Assembly: GCA_977017575.1 (NCBI GenBank)
Contig: CDRNVI010000018.1
Coordinates: 1-64,000 of the forward strand
Reading direction: 5' to 3'
DNA length: 64,000 nt
DNA from: Paramoeba atlantica
Lineage: Eukaryota; Discosea
Position numbers and translations under genes: made by a program. Of this stretch, positions 1-10,058 are shown one piece after another. Below the pieces are notes generated by a model. That model was not told where the DNA came from. It worked only from the letters and a program-made list of their open reading frames with translations, and did not search any database. The number at the start of each line of letters is the position of its first letter. Position 1 is the stretch's first letter.

Positions 1-660
1 TCTCCTTGTGACTGGACGCGGAGTTACGGAATTCTTCACGGTCAATGAATAAATCGGGTTTTGACGGCTTGGCCGTTAAACGGAGGTTTGTTCATTGACC
101 GAACAGAACGGAGTACGAGCGTTTGGGGTTGGTTGGGAGGTGAGCTCAGGTGATCTCTGGGCTCAGCTCTCCCCGTTCCGGCTAAAAAAAAGAAAATATA
201 TGAAAAATTAGTGCGGTTGTAAGACCTGGTCTGGAAACCCCGGGGGCAAGGGGAAGGCTTTGCTCACTTATAATGTTTTCTTATTTTCTTTTTGGAAGGG
301 AAGGCACGTGGAGCCTTTACCCTCCCAGAGAAGGTGCTATATGTTGGGTATGACAAAGTGGGAAAGTCCTGCAAGTGCTAGGAAACTTTTGGAAAGTTTT
401 ATTTAGTCTACTTTACTTTTGTAAAGTTTGCTTACTTCAAAACAAAAGGAAACGTGTAAGATGGAAGTTTAACAATTAATCATAGAACAGAATTCTTTGT
501 GTCTGAGCGATGTGGATCACTATCAGAGTCGTGAGTGATCAGGACGTACAACTGGAATTTATACCCAGAGCGACTACGACGTTATCTCTTTGATTTGTTC
601 ATGTCCTTGTCAATCACATAAAATCGTGATTTTAGGAATGTAGAATAACTTTAAATCTCA
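1..660 (+). repeat. DIRS-like terminal region (partial)
   Basis: Non-coding stretch cut by the window edge. Around 127-175 it carries a GGTTGGTTGG motif followed about 30 bases later by CCCGTTC. The same pair occurs in the A-type terminal repeats of the DIRS elements at 13,966, 50,210, 54,268 and 57,590. It lies just upstream of a Gag-like reading frame, as an element's left end would. Placement by motif only. Confidence 0.4.
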
Positions 661-676
661 CAAACTCTCATCATAC

Positions 677-1716
677 ATGCCTTCGTCGCGCAAGCGCATA
701 GCTTCAGCTCAACGAGAAGTCACACCTTCCATTGCACAAGCACAGAAATCCCCCAATTCAAGCGACAGTGGGGCACGGGAAGTTACGGAAACAGGTACCT
801 TCAGCACTACACTGCAAGAAATTGTTAAGGCTGTCACGCGGAATCGTGAGCCTCATATTAAAGACCCTAAGAACGGTGATTTGTGCGGAGCCGTAGTTTC
901 AGAAGTCGAAGGTTGGGTTGGTACAGTGAACAACCCCAAGGCTCAAGTAGAGGAAGCCTTCCGCACGAAGTTGGAAAACGTTTTTGTGAAAGGTCGCCAA
1001 GGAACCTGTTACAAGGAAAACAGGGATGCGATGGAAGGTAGAATCGCCTTTGTCAAACGCAACGACTATTACATGTCTGTCGTGGAAGATTTTGTCGCTG
1101 ATGGAAGCGGAAACCAAGACTGGCCTTCTATGCATTTAGCGGACCGGCGTCAGCTGTACAACGTCTAGGTGGAGCTGGCCGTGATCGTTCAGCTCCATGC
1201 TCCCTAAAGGTTCCCCATACCAATGTCCCGACTCTATGATTTTTGCTGTGGTGACGTCTTCTGCCGCCCGTGCAGCTTATGTAGGAAAGGAGTCGTTTAA
1301 GAAAAGTGCCCCGTCGCCCTTGGGAGAACGTATTTTGTCAAAAAAATTAAACGAAAAACTTGATTCAGTGGAAGAGGTGTCCACTCGTGAACACCCAAAC
1401 TTCTTCTGAATACAAAGTTACGAAGTTCTGTCCCACGGTGTCACGGCCCTTCGTGGAACTATTTCGCATGCCCCGTCACATGGGGCGAGCACAGGAAATG
1501 TTTTCTTCAGGACCGCATGACTGCTCCGGATGTGGGGGGAGTGGACATCGGGCTTGGGATGGTGGAGCATGTCCGACTTGGCGCCCTTACCATGCGAAGT
1601 GGAAGTGCCGACAGTGCGGTGGAATGGGGCACAAACCCTTGTGGTGTCCATCGACAAGTGGGCACTCAAGCACTTCGATACCTAAAAGCGAGAACAAAGA
1701 TGCCTTGGGCAGATAG
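677..1716 (+). pseudogene. Gag-like fossil with two zinc knuckles
   Basis: Fossil Gag of a DIRS-like retrotransposon. The N-terminal part (from an ATG at 677) is Ser/Lys-rich. A C-terminal part near 1,510-1,660 carries two CCHC knuckles, CSGCGGSGHRAWDGGAC and CRQCGGMGHKPLWC, which in this family bind the element's RNA. It is broken in more than one place and no YR or RT follows it. Its Gag is not close to the other Gags in the window, so it represents a separate family. Confidence 0.5.
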
Positions 1717-1942
1717 GATCAGTGGAAAAATTGTTTCAGAAATAGTAAAAGGGGTTCTCATTATTATGTTCTATGCGTGAGGCTTACAGTCTGTTAAAAT
1801 TTACAGAAAGAGCAAGAATTACAGAGCAAGAATTACATTGTAAGCTTACGAGGTTCCTGCAAGAGGAAACGTTGGATAGCCTACTTACAGTTTTGTATTT
1901 TTTTTATTCCGTGTGTGCGCTTTAACATCTGGATATTATATA

Positions 1943-2683
1943 CAGGGGGGTGCACGAAAATATGGGGGGGCTCAAAATTCTTATAACTCGGCCAATTTTG
2001 GAAAATAATAGCGCATTCGAGAGCTCGCACAGAGTTACGTGTCATGTGATATTACGTTTTACGTAGTTTCCAGGTATATGCATTTTCCTGAATACCGCAA
2101 AAAGGGCAACTGCAAAGTTTTTTTTCTGGTAAAAAAAAACTTAGTATCCACAATTTCCACCTTTTTTCTCCAACACAATTTTCACACGCGTTGGAGCACT
2201 CTTTAAAGTCCTCAAAATTACATCGTATTGCTCCCCTTTTAATTTTTCGACCTCAGAAGCGATCTGCACGATTCGTTCGACAAAGCGAGTTTTTGTGCTC
2301 GTCCATATCAGAATCGATAAATTTTTAACCAAGAGCATCCTGTGAGATGCTTTAAGTTGCCCACGAGGCGAATAACAAAATGTACTCCGTTTCTGCACCT
2401 TTTTATCATTCGAATATGACCTTTTGTGGGGCATAGTACTGTATTAGGATCAAAAAAGTCGATAGATTCACAAAGAAAAGCAGTTTTTTCAAAAAACTGC
2501 AGAATTTTGCACTTTGGAAAATCACAATTTTTTTAAAATGTTAAAAAAAATTTAAAAATGCGGGAAACGCATTATCACATGACACGTATCTCTGTGAGAG
2601 CTCTCGAATGCGCTATTATTTTCCAAAATTGGGCGAGTTATAAGAAATTTGACCCCCCCCCCATATTTTCGTGCACCCCCCTG
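1943..2683 (-). mobile_element. Tc1/mariner-like element 1 (internally deleted)
   Basis: TA-flanked element with terminal inverted repeats of roughly 120 bp. The left end starts CAGGGGGGTGCACG and the right end is its reverse complement. TA target duplication and a TIR beginning CAG are typical of Tc1/mariner. Its only coding remnant is a transposase C-terminus on the minus strand. At 741 bp it is far shorter than an autonomous mariner (about 1.3 kb), so it is non-autonomous. Confidence 0.7.
2141..2434 (-). pseudogene. Tc1/mariner transposase C-terminal remnant
   Basis: 97-codon open stretch. Its last residues read APTRVKIVLEKKGGNCGY, which resembles the usual Tc1/mariner transposase terminus (SMPRRxxAVIxxKGGHTKY-like). 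The catalytic DDE core is absent, so it cannot be active. It lies inside mariner-like element 1 and matches the remnant in the adjacent element 2. Confidence 0.5.
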
Positions 2684-2713
2684 TATAATATATAAACCCC
2701 TTTATAATATATA

Positions 2714-3504
2714 CAGTCCAGGTATTGGTTTCCCCCCCGCAGGCTCCAGAGCGCGCCGCAGGAGCTTTTGACCTAATTCCTTCGGCATTCGACAGATCTC
2801 GAAAAGCTAGTGCGTTTCCCACAGTTGCTTTGCCTATCACCCCCCCTAGGTCCTAAGTGGGCGTGGTGAAAGTTTACAAGTTTCAAAAAAAGAAATATTT
2901 TTGAGAGGGGGAAAAGAGAAAAAAATGTGTATAGATTCCTATATATTAATACCTACAATGGTCTCCTTGAACGCTCCGCACAATTCGCAAGCGTTTAGGA
3001 ACTGAATTCATACAAATTAAGAATTGGCGTCCATAAGGATGACGCTTAAGCATCATAAAGGCTTTCTTTAGCGCCTTCCGGAGCTGTTTTTCAGGCTCTG
3101 GTTTCAAATTTTCCTTAACAATTTGGTCAATGCGCTCTGGGAGTGCACATCGTGACGTTTTCTGGGTAATAGGGGGTATCTTGCTTTTCGGCGAGTTGCA
3201 CTGGCCTTTAGTACTGGTCTTTAGTAGATTTGACGGGAGTATCCCTCAAATTCATAGAATGAGAAACCATATTTGAATAAAAAAAACAAATTTTTGAAAA
3301 ATTGGGATTTTTTAGTAAAATTGTGCTATTTTTTCGTGTTTTTTCTAAATATTTTTGACCCAGGAGGGGGTGATAGGCAAACAAACGGTGGGAAACGCTC
3401 CAGTTTTTCGAGATCTGTTGAATGCCGAAGGAATTAGGTCAAGAGCTCTTACGGTGTGTTCTGGAGCCTGGGGGGGGGAGAGGGGGAAACCAGTACCTGG
3501 ACTG
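2714..3504 (-). mobile_element. Tc1/mariner-like element 2 (internally deleted)
   Basis: TA-flanked, 791 bp, with inverted repeats of about 140 bp (left end CAGTCCAGGTATTGGTTTC). The inner part of the TIR, with ACCTAATTCCTTCGGCATTC, recurs near 6,030 in a third element. The interior keeps a minus-strand transposase C-terminus. It lies 30 bp from element 1, in a block of TA-targeting insertions. Confidence 0.7.
2946..3205 (-). pseudogene. Tc1/mariner transposase C-terminal remnant
   Basis: Open minus-strand reading of about 80 codons (too short for a standard ORF call). It contains PERIDQIVKENL and ends NSVPKRLRIVRSVQGDHCRY then a stop. The terminus has the same P-x-R...V...G-x-C-x-Y pattern as the remnant at 2,141. 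It is the tail of a Tc1/mariner-type transposase; the DDE residues are missing. Confidence 0.5.
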
Positions 3505-3508
3505 TATA

Positions 3509-4172
3509 CTATCCCCCCCCTATTTAATAGGGCTACGTGTCACCCCCTCTTTAATAGGGCTATTTTGTCTGGAAGGCCAAAAAAGATTTCGGGGAAAGTG
3601 CAAATAAATTGTCGAATGCGCCGCGAAGCGGCGGATTTTTTCCGTATCTACCCCAACAACCAAAAGTGTAAACGGGGATGCGGATTATTATTGCATTTTG
3701 GATTATTATTGCATTTCGGTTTATTATTGCACTTTCGGATTATTATTGTATTTCGGATTATTATTGCATTTTATTTTTCGGATGGATAATTTATTTAAAG
3801 AAGGGGCTATTCGGCATCGGGAACAAACTTCTGATTTTGTACAAGCGGTGGACACAGACGAATGTGTATCATTGAAAGCGCGATCTTGAGGTTTTTTATC
3901 ATTGAAAGGGCGATCTTGATTATTTTTGCATTTCGACCACTTGCGGATTATTATTGCACTGCAATAGCTTATTGCACTACAATAGACCTATTCCAGTGCA
4001 ATAATAATCCGCACCGCGGTTTATCAAAAGGGAGTAGGACTTTGTTTCAACAATAAAAAAGGCGCCGCGAAGCGGCGCCGATTTTTTTTCTTTCTTTTTA
4101 TTTTCCATGTCCCCCCCCTTTATTAGGGCCTTTTGCCCAAAATCGGAGTCCTATTAAATAGGGGGTGGATAG
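3509..4172. mobile_element. TA-flanked MITE with hairpins next to each end
   Basis: Inverted ends: left CTATCC(C)nTATTTAATAGG, right the reverse complement (CCTATTAAATAGGGGGTGGATAG), flanked by TA. No coding capacity. Inside each end is a GC-rich hairpin, CGCCGCGAAGCGGCG at 3,619-3,633 and GGCGCCGCGAAGCGGCGCC at 4,061-4,079, each followed by a T-run. It is probably a foldback-type non-autonomous DNA element. Confidence 0.6.
3682..3775 (+). repeat. 18-bp tandem repeat, five copies
   Basis: Unit GGATTATTATTGCATTTC repeats with 18-19 bp spacing (starts at 3,682, 3,700, 3,718, 3,737 and 3,755). It lies inside the MITE at 3,509-4,172. Confidence 0.7.
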
Positions 4173-4197
4173 TATATAATATATAATATAGTTTATA

Positions 4198-4570
4198 AAG
4201 GGGGAGTTCGTCTATTATTAACAAAAAAGTTTGTTAATAATAGACGGTTTGTTAATAATAGATGAAATAATACCACCTTTTTTAATAAATTATTAAAGGT
4301 CTATTATTATAATAGATGAACTTTTCATCTATTATTAACAATATACCTTTTCGGCTTATTTTAGGCTTGTTTCCTACCCTTGTCCCCAAGAATAACCCCA
4401 CTTTGACGAAAAAAAGCTCCATGAAAGTTAGCTTTAGCGAATTCTCCTTTAGGGAAGCTGCGAAAAATGAAGAAAATTAATTCTTGTTAATAATAGATGA
4501 ATGTTAATAATAGATGAAATAATACCATTTTTAATAATAGATGGTTGTTAATAATAGACGAACCCCCCCT
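4198..4570. mobile_element. Palindromic AT-rich MITE
   Basis: The left end AAGGGGGAGTTCGTCTATTA is mirrored at the right end near 4,549-4,570, and TTGTTAATAATAGA motifs recur internally in both orientations. TA flanks fit the TA-targeting family next door. No coding capacity. Confidence 0.6.
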
Positions 4571-4604
4571 TTAATATATAATATACATACCCCTGCCGGG
4601 TCGA

Positions 4605-4691
4605 TGGGTAATTACCCATTAGCGGGTCTGTGCGGGTAAATTACCCGGGTCTGTGACCCAGTTACCCGCACCGACCCACACAGACCCGCAT
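4605..4691. repeat. Nested inverted repeats of GGGTAA/TTACCC
   Basis: TGGGTAATTACCCA (4,605-4,618) is a perfect palindrome. It is followed by an imperfect inverted repeat in which GCGGGTCTGTGCGGGTAA pairs with TTACCCGCACCGACCC and flanking bases. Origin unknown, possibly a degenerate foldback element. Confidence 0.45.
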
Positions 4692-5091
4692 CGGCGCACT
4701 AGCCATTAAATACAAAATGATTTCCTCTCAAGTGTGCTGATTCGTAGGATTGGCACAGAATGCTCTATGTACAGAAACGGTATCTTTAGCGATGAGGAAT
4801 TCCTTCCATAAGAAGAATTCCCTCTACTGATTTGCTTGTGTCGCCCATCTATTTTTTTTATATTTTTTTTGGTGTGAACCCCCTAGGCCCACCGGAAGCC
4901 TGCCCCCTAACACCGCAATGGTACCAATTTTTTTTTATTTTTTTTGGCCAGTCGAGTCTACCCTCGAGTCCTAGCAAACTAAGGTGAAACTATAAAGAAT
5001 CACCACATAGAAAACATTTATACGGCAGTGTATGATACTGTGATACTATGCATAGCATTAATATTAACAATAAAATATTATGCATTAATCA
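4692..5091. other. No recognisable feature
   Basis: AT-rich, with T-runs near 4,850 and 4,930. I see no ORF, repeat pair or RNA gene. It probably contains the 3' flank of the hAT remnant that follows. Confidence 0.4.
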
Positions 5092-5850
5092 TTACTGCAT
5101 AACAAATTCATCTTCTTCGACATCAGATACTTCAACATCGCTACCATCCTGAGAAACACCTTCGTCCGGAAGAATATAACCCAATTTGTCGCAATTTCCA
5201 CGTACGAAGATCTGGTGAGAAACGACATCAGGAGCCAGGGAAGCCTGTCTGGAACTGTACATGTACCCGATTATAGACAGCCACGAATCACATCTGTTAA
5301 CTAAGGGAGGCGTCCATACGTAGTGCGTAGCCGCTTCGCAAACAGAGGGAAACATCTCACTTCCGGGACCACACCACCACTCGTACTCGTTCAGAAATAC
5401 CGTCGGATCCCAACCATAATCGGAGCAGGAGACATACTTCGACCACTCGTCAGCCGAGATTTCAAAGATCGGAGTTTCAGCAGATGTTCCATCCGCATTC
5501 TTATCAAATATGTTGTTCGCTCGACCCACTGAAATGGGTTGTAATGCGCATGGACGAGCGAATTGCACGATCCACGCTGGGCGAAACCATAGAATATCGC
5601 TCCAAAATCGCATGTTATGGTTTTTCTGCAAGCGCTTTTTGTGATAAATCAAAGATTCTTTCAGAAGTTCCGGTGCAGATTCAGTCTCGCTGTGCTCGAA
5701 TAAAAGTTGCAGCGTTGTTCCAACGTGCGTGGCCATTGGCTTACCAGCATTGTCCGAAAATTTACGCAAGGCGCTGTGTAGGATCTTGCATTGCTGTAGA
5801 AAATCTTCGCAACTGGCACCGATCGCCCTGAAACCAAACTGATCCAGCAA
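5092..5850 (-). pseudogene. hAT-family transposase C-terminal portion
   Basis: 252 codons open to a stop at 5,092; the first codon shown by the frame is TTG, so the true N-terminus is missing. The last third resembles the hAT dimerisation domain: EWWCGPGSEMFP, then about 30 residues on, CDSWLSIIGYMYSSRQASL and a following F-x-R-x-N. That matches the family pattern WW...FP...S..G...S..R..L. The tail is acidic (DVEVSDVEEDEF). The zinc-finger and catalytic N-terminal half is not seen, and neither TIR nor 8-bp duplication was identified. It is most likely a truncated transposase, not a host gene. Confidence 0.5.
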
Positions 5851-5868
5851 ACGTTTACATTTCAGTAT

Positions 5869-5985
5869 GGTATAATATTATATATTATATAATATATAAT
5901 ATAGTTTATAATATATAATATAGTTTATAATAAATTGTATATAATATAGTTTATATTGTATATATACAATGTATATACCCCTTAA
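5869..5985. repeat. TA-rich microsatellite
   Basis: Long run of TATAAT/ATATAG units between the hAT remnant and mariner-like element 3. It is a likely landing zone for TA-targeting elements. Confidence 0.7.
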
Positions 5986-5992
5986 AGGATAA

Positions 5993-6590
5993 CAGTCCCC
6001 CCCTTCATTTTTGAGTCGTGCGAGATTTTGGCCTAATTCCTTCGGCATTCGATAGATCTCGAAATTTGTCGTATGTTTGCCGAAGGAATCAGCGTAAAAA
6101 AACTCAAGAGAAAAAAATGAGATTAAAAATACTGATCAAAAATCGTCATTTTGACGAAACACCATATTTTTTCCTAAAAAATAAGTTTGTGCCCGATATT
6201 CATATTTTTAACCCATGACAAAACATTACTCTCGGCCTCGGAACCTTCACTATGGACCTATTACTTATGATATGCGTGTAAAAATTGTTGTGGAGTGCAA
6301 TAAGTTACTTTCCATCAGCAAAGTGGCAAAAATTTTAAAATTTGGCAAAAAAACTGTGTGAAAATAAGTGAAAAATTACGAAAATATAGATTCTGTAGAA
6401 AACATGTGTAAGAATTATTTAAAGCGTATGCATCTGGTAATAGAGAATATAGGGGATCACACAGGCTACTAAATTCACGGTTTCGACGCACTTTAGATTT
6501 TCTTTCACGAAAAAATTGTCAATTTTTGGAGAAAAAATTGTCAAAAACCCATGTAATATTATTTTTAATAATTTTTGTATTTTATCCTCG
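5993..6590 (+). mobile_element. Tc1/mariner-like element 3 (truncated)
   Basis: Starts CAGTCCCCCCC and shares the inner TIR block GGCCTAATTCCTTCGGCATT with element 2. It carries a transposase N-terminus at 6,215. The right TIR is missing; the sequence switches to the GC-rich DIRS-A near 6,590. Confidence 0.5.
6215..6361 (+). pseudogene. Tc1/mariner transposase N-terminus
   Basis: A 48-codon frame from an ATG: MTKHYSRPRN, then YDMRVKIVVECNK, then ISKVAKILKFGKKTV and a stop. The R..IV......S...VAK.L....TV spacing is a helix-turn-helix as in the DNA-binding domain of Tc1/mariner transposases. It is cut off before the second HTH and the catalytic domain. Confidence 0.5.
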
Positions 6591-6858
6591 CGACCTCCTC
6601 CTGTTCCCCCTACCCCTGGACCGGCGCGGCGCAAGGTACGCCCTTCAGGAAGAGCACTCAGCCCCCGCCCGCGAACCGCCTAGCCCTCTCCCTTCCAACC
6701 TCCCCAGTTTGCCGGCGAGCTCCCTCCCTAGCCCGTATCCATTTCCGCTGGAGGCTCCGGAGCCCCATATTCGACGTAGAGGAACCCTCAACCCTGACCA
6801 GGTTGAGGCTTCTCGCTCGCCGCGCCGTTACGAGGCCCTCGATCTTGACCACGTCGGG

Positions 6859-7800
6859 ATGCCTCAGCGTTCACGCTGTGATGCGCGTGGGATCATGACA
6901 CAATCTAGCAAAGAAGAGTTCATCACGAAAGTGATTGAGCTTCTGCGCAAAGACTACGAGGTCACTGATGAAGCTCTATGGTCTCTTCCCCGGGATGGCC
7001 TACGGCAGACGGTTATAGGGTTGGTGCACATGACGCATCCCAAGGACCCTAACTCAACTGAGTTGTTCGCCGAGTGGGATGGGGACAAGAACACTGCCTA
7101 CCGTTTTCCCCATCCCGAGATCAACTACCACTCCTTGGACCTGGCCCATGTCCGGGCGCAGATGCCGGGTGGGAAACCAGTTGAGGATCTGATCCCCACG
7201 TTTGAACGCGTCTGTATTACGGACCCGAAAGGCTTCTCCCCCTACGATCCGGTTACGTGGCAACCGTGGATCGACACGGATGATTTGTTCAAGCCACGTG
7301 AACTCATCCGTGAGCTGCGCGAAGCTCCGCAGCTTGGGGTACACTTCAACCCTCCGCCGCAGCGTGAGCGCCTGTTCAAGATGTTAACTGAATGGGTGTA
7401 CGCTGCGTGCAATACGGAGGGATGGCTAGAGAAGCACAACCTCGCCGTAGCCCTTCTCATCATCGAAGAGCTTCGCAACCATTATTGGGCTGCGGCGGGC
7501 GTTGCTGTCGAACGTGTGCAACAGCGGTTGTACCGTGACGACGATCCTCAGGACCGCTACGGTCAGCTCGTTGTGGATGAGCAGCTGAGGGACGAACCGC
7601 TACGCGTGCTCCCCGACGACGCAGCCAAGGACCTTTCTGTTTTGGCTGCCATCAGCCAGGCCACCTACGATCGAACTGCCCCCAATCGTCCCAACAGCAG
7701 GGGGGGCAGTTCCGTACCCAGCGCACCACGCAACAGGATTGTCGCGGCGGGGTGGTGGGCGGCGCCAACCGTTATGGCGCAACACGGGCTTTCCACTAGG
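6859..7800 (+). pseudogene. DIRS-A Gag fossil
   Basis: Gag-like protein. An N-terminal segment has the small beta-barrel-like pattern shared by Gags in this window (YEVTDEALW...VIGLVH...LFAEWDGD). Then come the FPHPEINYHSLDL block, the PYDPVTWQPWID / FKPRELIRELREAPQLG block and a conserved LFKMLTEWVYAACNTEGW helix region. Homologous blocks occur in DIRS-B, G, H and I. In the cell it would package element RNA. Broken about once toward the C-terminus. Confidence 0.7.
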
Positions 7801-7802
7801 AA

Positions 7803-8876
7803 ATGCCCCCCACCCCAACTACTGCTCGTGCCCGTCGTCCCAGGCGACGACGGGTGGATATTCTTACCCCTGCTTCCTCTCCGTCCCTCCGCCAGCGCGA
7901 AAGACGGCCACGCGTGCGTGGCACTACTCCTCCTCCCCGCCCTCTTTCCCCGTTATGTCTGAGGCGCAGAAGCGTCTCCCTCTCGGCCCGACCTCTACCT
8001 GGGTTCCCTGTTCCCGTTTACGCCGCCGCCAAAACCGCCGCCGTCGTAACCGCCCACGCCGCACAGCCGCCAGGAAAACACCGCAAGCAGCTGCTCGAGG
8101 CCATTCTGAGGATGCCCGTCGACGATCCTCGCGCCACCCAGTTGGGCGAGGCGCTCCAGCCCATGTGGGCAACGGCCACGTGGGCCACAAGGGAGCGACT
8201 GTGGTTCCGCCTGCGCGAGTTTTGCCAGGCGAAGGGAATCACCGCGAATCCTGCAAACGCGGTGCTCTTCCTGGAGACTCTGCCTCTCGCTACCTCGACG
8301 CGCATGGGGTACGCAGGGGCATTGAGGACTCTGTTCGAGCTCATGGGAATCGAAGGTACCCCATTGAGTCTCTACATAAAGGCCCTGCAGGCGCAGGGGG
8401 GGCTAGAACCCACGCGGCAGATGCTTCCAATCACGCCACTTCTTCTCAAGAAGCTGAGACGTCATCTCGACGTAAAGGAGAGCATGTGTTGCCTCCTGTG
8501 TTGGAAAGCCGCTGCGAGATGGACCGAGACCGCCGACCTGAGGCGGAAGCAGTTCGTGAGTGTGGCCAGTCACGAGGTAATCATTTATTGGGGCAGGGGG
8601 ACCAAGACGACCCGTCTGAATCCTTACCGGCCGTACCTCTACGCGATAGTGACTGGACCGGGGACACCCGAACTGGCTCAGTTTGTGGGAAGTTTGAGAC
8701 CAGGCCAGCGCCTGTGTTACACGACGGTCCGGGAGATCGACCACAGGATAAATCAACTTCTCGGTCCGGGGTATGGAACACATTCCATAAAAAGAGGTGC
8801 AATTACTTACCTATTCCACGAGATCTCCCTTGGGAATCTCAGGATGGAGGACGTCCAGAACCTCACGAAACACCTC
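7803..8876 (+). pseudogene. DIRS-A tyrosine recombinase (interrupted)
   Basis: YR that would integrate the circular DNA copy. The N-terminal core-binding region contains ALQPMWATATWATRERLWFR. Catalytic motifs visible are WKAAARWTE (first Arg) and THSIKRGAIT (H-x-x-R block), ending at NLTKHL. The remainder with the LLRYN tyrosine motif lies beyond the DIRS-B insertion, at 14,693. The reading frame overlaps the Gag end, as DIRS elements usually do. Confidence 0.8.
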
Positions 8877-9060
8877 TATAAGTTTACGATTTGAAATTCA
8901 GGAGGGCAAACATTATGCTTCATACTGTTGTAGTTTTGGGCTTAGGAATATTATTCGAATTATATCACCGTTTTTTCTAATCATGAACAATTTGACATAT
9001 ACACAAATATTTGACTATTTTAGAGACGATTTTCATCCGAACGTTACCACTAGTTTTTGT
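8877..9060 (+). repeat. DIRS-B left repeat B1
   Basis: 184-bp sequence starting TATAAGTTTACG and ending at TAGTTTTTGT. It is repeated at 14,226-14,408 with a one-base length difference. The element's left end in the split direct-repeat scheme. Confidence 0.9.
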
Positions 9061-9065
9061 TTTTC

Positions 9066-10055
9066 ATGTCGCACCAGTTGTTTGGCACTCCTGGTGCCTC
9101 TGAAGGGATTGAGTCACGGATCGAACAAGTTCTAAGTACGGACCAAGTTTGTTGAACGAATTTGTTGCGGGACGGAAATGGAGTTGATCCCATGACTGAG
9201 AATGAAAAACAACAGTTCTCCAAGAAAGTTAGGACTTTGCTGGAGAAGGGATTTAAGGTGCAAATACAGGCAACATGGGCCGAGCGCGGTGAAGATGTGA
9301 ATCAAACTGTTGTGGGTAAAGTATACCGTAAGAAGGCGAAAAACAGTGATGAGTTTGATATTTGGGCCCTGTGGGAGGATGATCCTGACAATGAGTATGA
9401 GTTCCCCCATCCGCTGATTGACTATTTCGCACTTTCTATCGTTAAAGTTTACAAGGCGATGCCAGGTGGACAGCCGCGTGATGAGCAGCTAGCTTCGCTG
9501 GAAGGAATGCAAGTTCGTGACCCATCTAAGTTTTCTTCATTTGTTCCTTTGACGTGGGCGGCTTGGATCGACTCTCTGGATGAATTTAAGCCGCGAGAGC
9601 TTGTTCGTGAGCTGCGTGAAACTCCGGAGCTGGGAGTTCGCTTCAATCCTCCGGCACATCGTGAGCGCTTGTTCGCCATATTGGTAAAGTGGATTTATGC
9701 AGCTAGAGTGATGGAAGGATGGAAAGATGAGTAATTCATTTGTATCGCGGAAATGCTCATCGAAGAGCTTCGAAATCATTATTGGGCAGCAGCGGGAGCT
9801 CCTGTCGAACGTGTTCAGCAGCGCCTTCACAAGGATGATGATCCTCAGGATCGTTACGGACAAATCATGACAGAGGAACAGCTGCGTGTGAATCGCCTAC
9901 TACGGGTTGTGAAAGGAGCACGTGTATGCTACAATTGTCGCCAAACTGGTCACGTTCGCGCTCAATGTCCTCGTTTGCAAAGCGGGGCACCACAACCGGT
10001 TTTTCGTGGGGGGGTGGCGAGCGGCGCCCAGACGGGCGTACGACGCACACAATAG
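9066..10055 (+). pseudogene. DIRS-B Gag fossil
   Basis: Starts at the ATG for MSHQLFGTPGASE, the same start as the DIRS-I Gag at 49,861. Order of blocks: beta-barrel-like segment (GFKVQIQATWAE...VVGKVY...IWALWEDD), EFPHPLIDYFALS, FVPLTWAAWIDSLDEFKPRELVRELRE, ILVKWIYAARVMEGW, and a zinc knuckle CYNCRQTGHVRAQC at the C-terminus. Carries about two or three breaks. Confidence 0.75.
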
Positions 10056-10058
10056 GAT

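Larger units (their letters stand above)
6595..8876 (+). mobile_element. DIRS-A, left part (PAT/VIPER-like)
   Basis: GC-rich DIRS-like element with a Gag followed by a YR reading frame. Its YR gene is interrupted at 8,876/8,877 by the complete DIRS-B and resumes at 14,693. Base composition is far richer in GC than the AT-rich DNA to the left, which marks the left boundary near 6,595. Broken. Confidence 0.75.

Noticed and set aside
4061-4090. GGCGCCGCGAAGCGGCGCC plus T-run resembling a bacterial terminator
   Set aside because: The organism is eukaryotic and the hairpin is one of two symmetric hairpins inside a MITE.
7739-8881. 380-codon Arg-rich ORF overlapping the DIRS-A YR
   Set aside because: Out-of-frame reading of the GC-rich YR gene; the YR frame has the catalytic motifs. 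Same for 15,122-16,345 up to the RT start.
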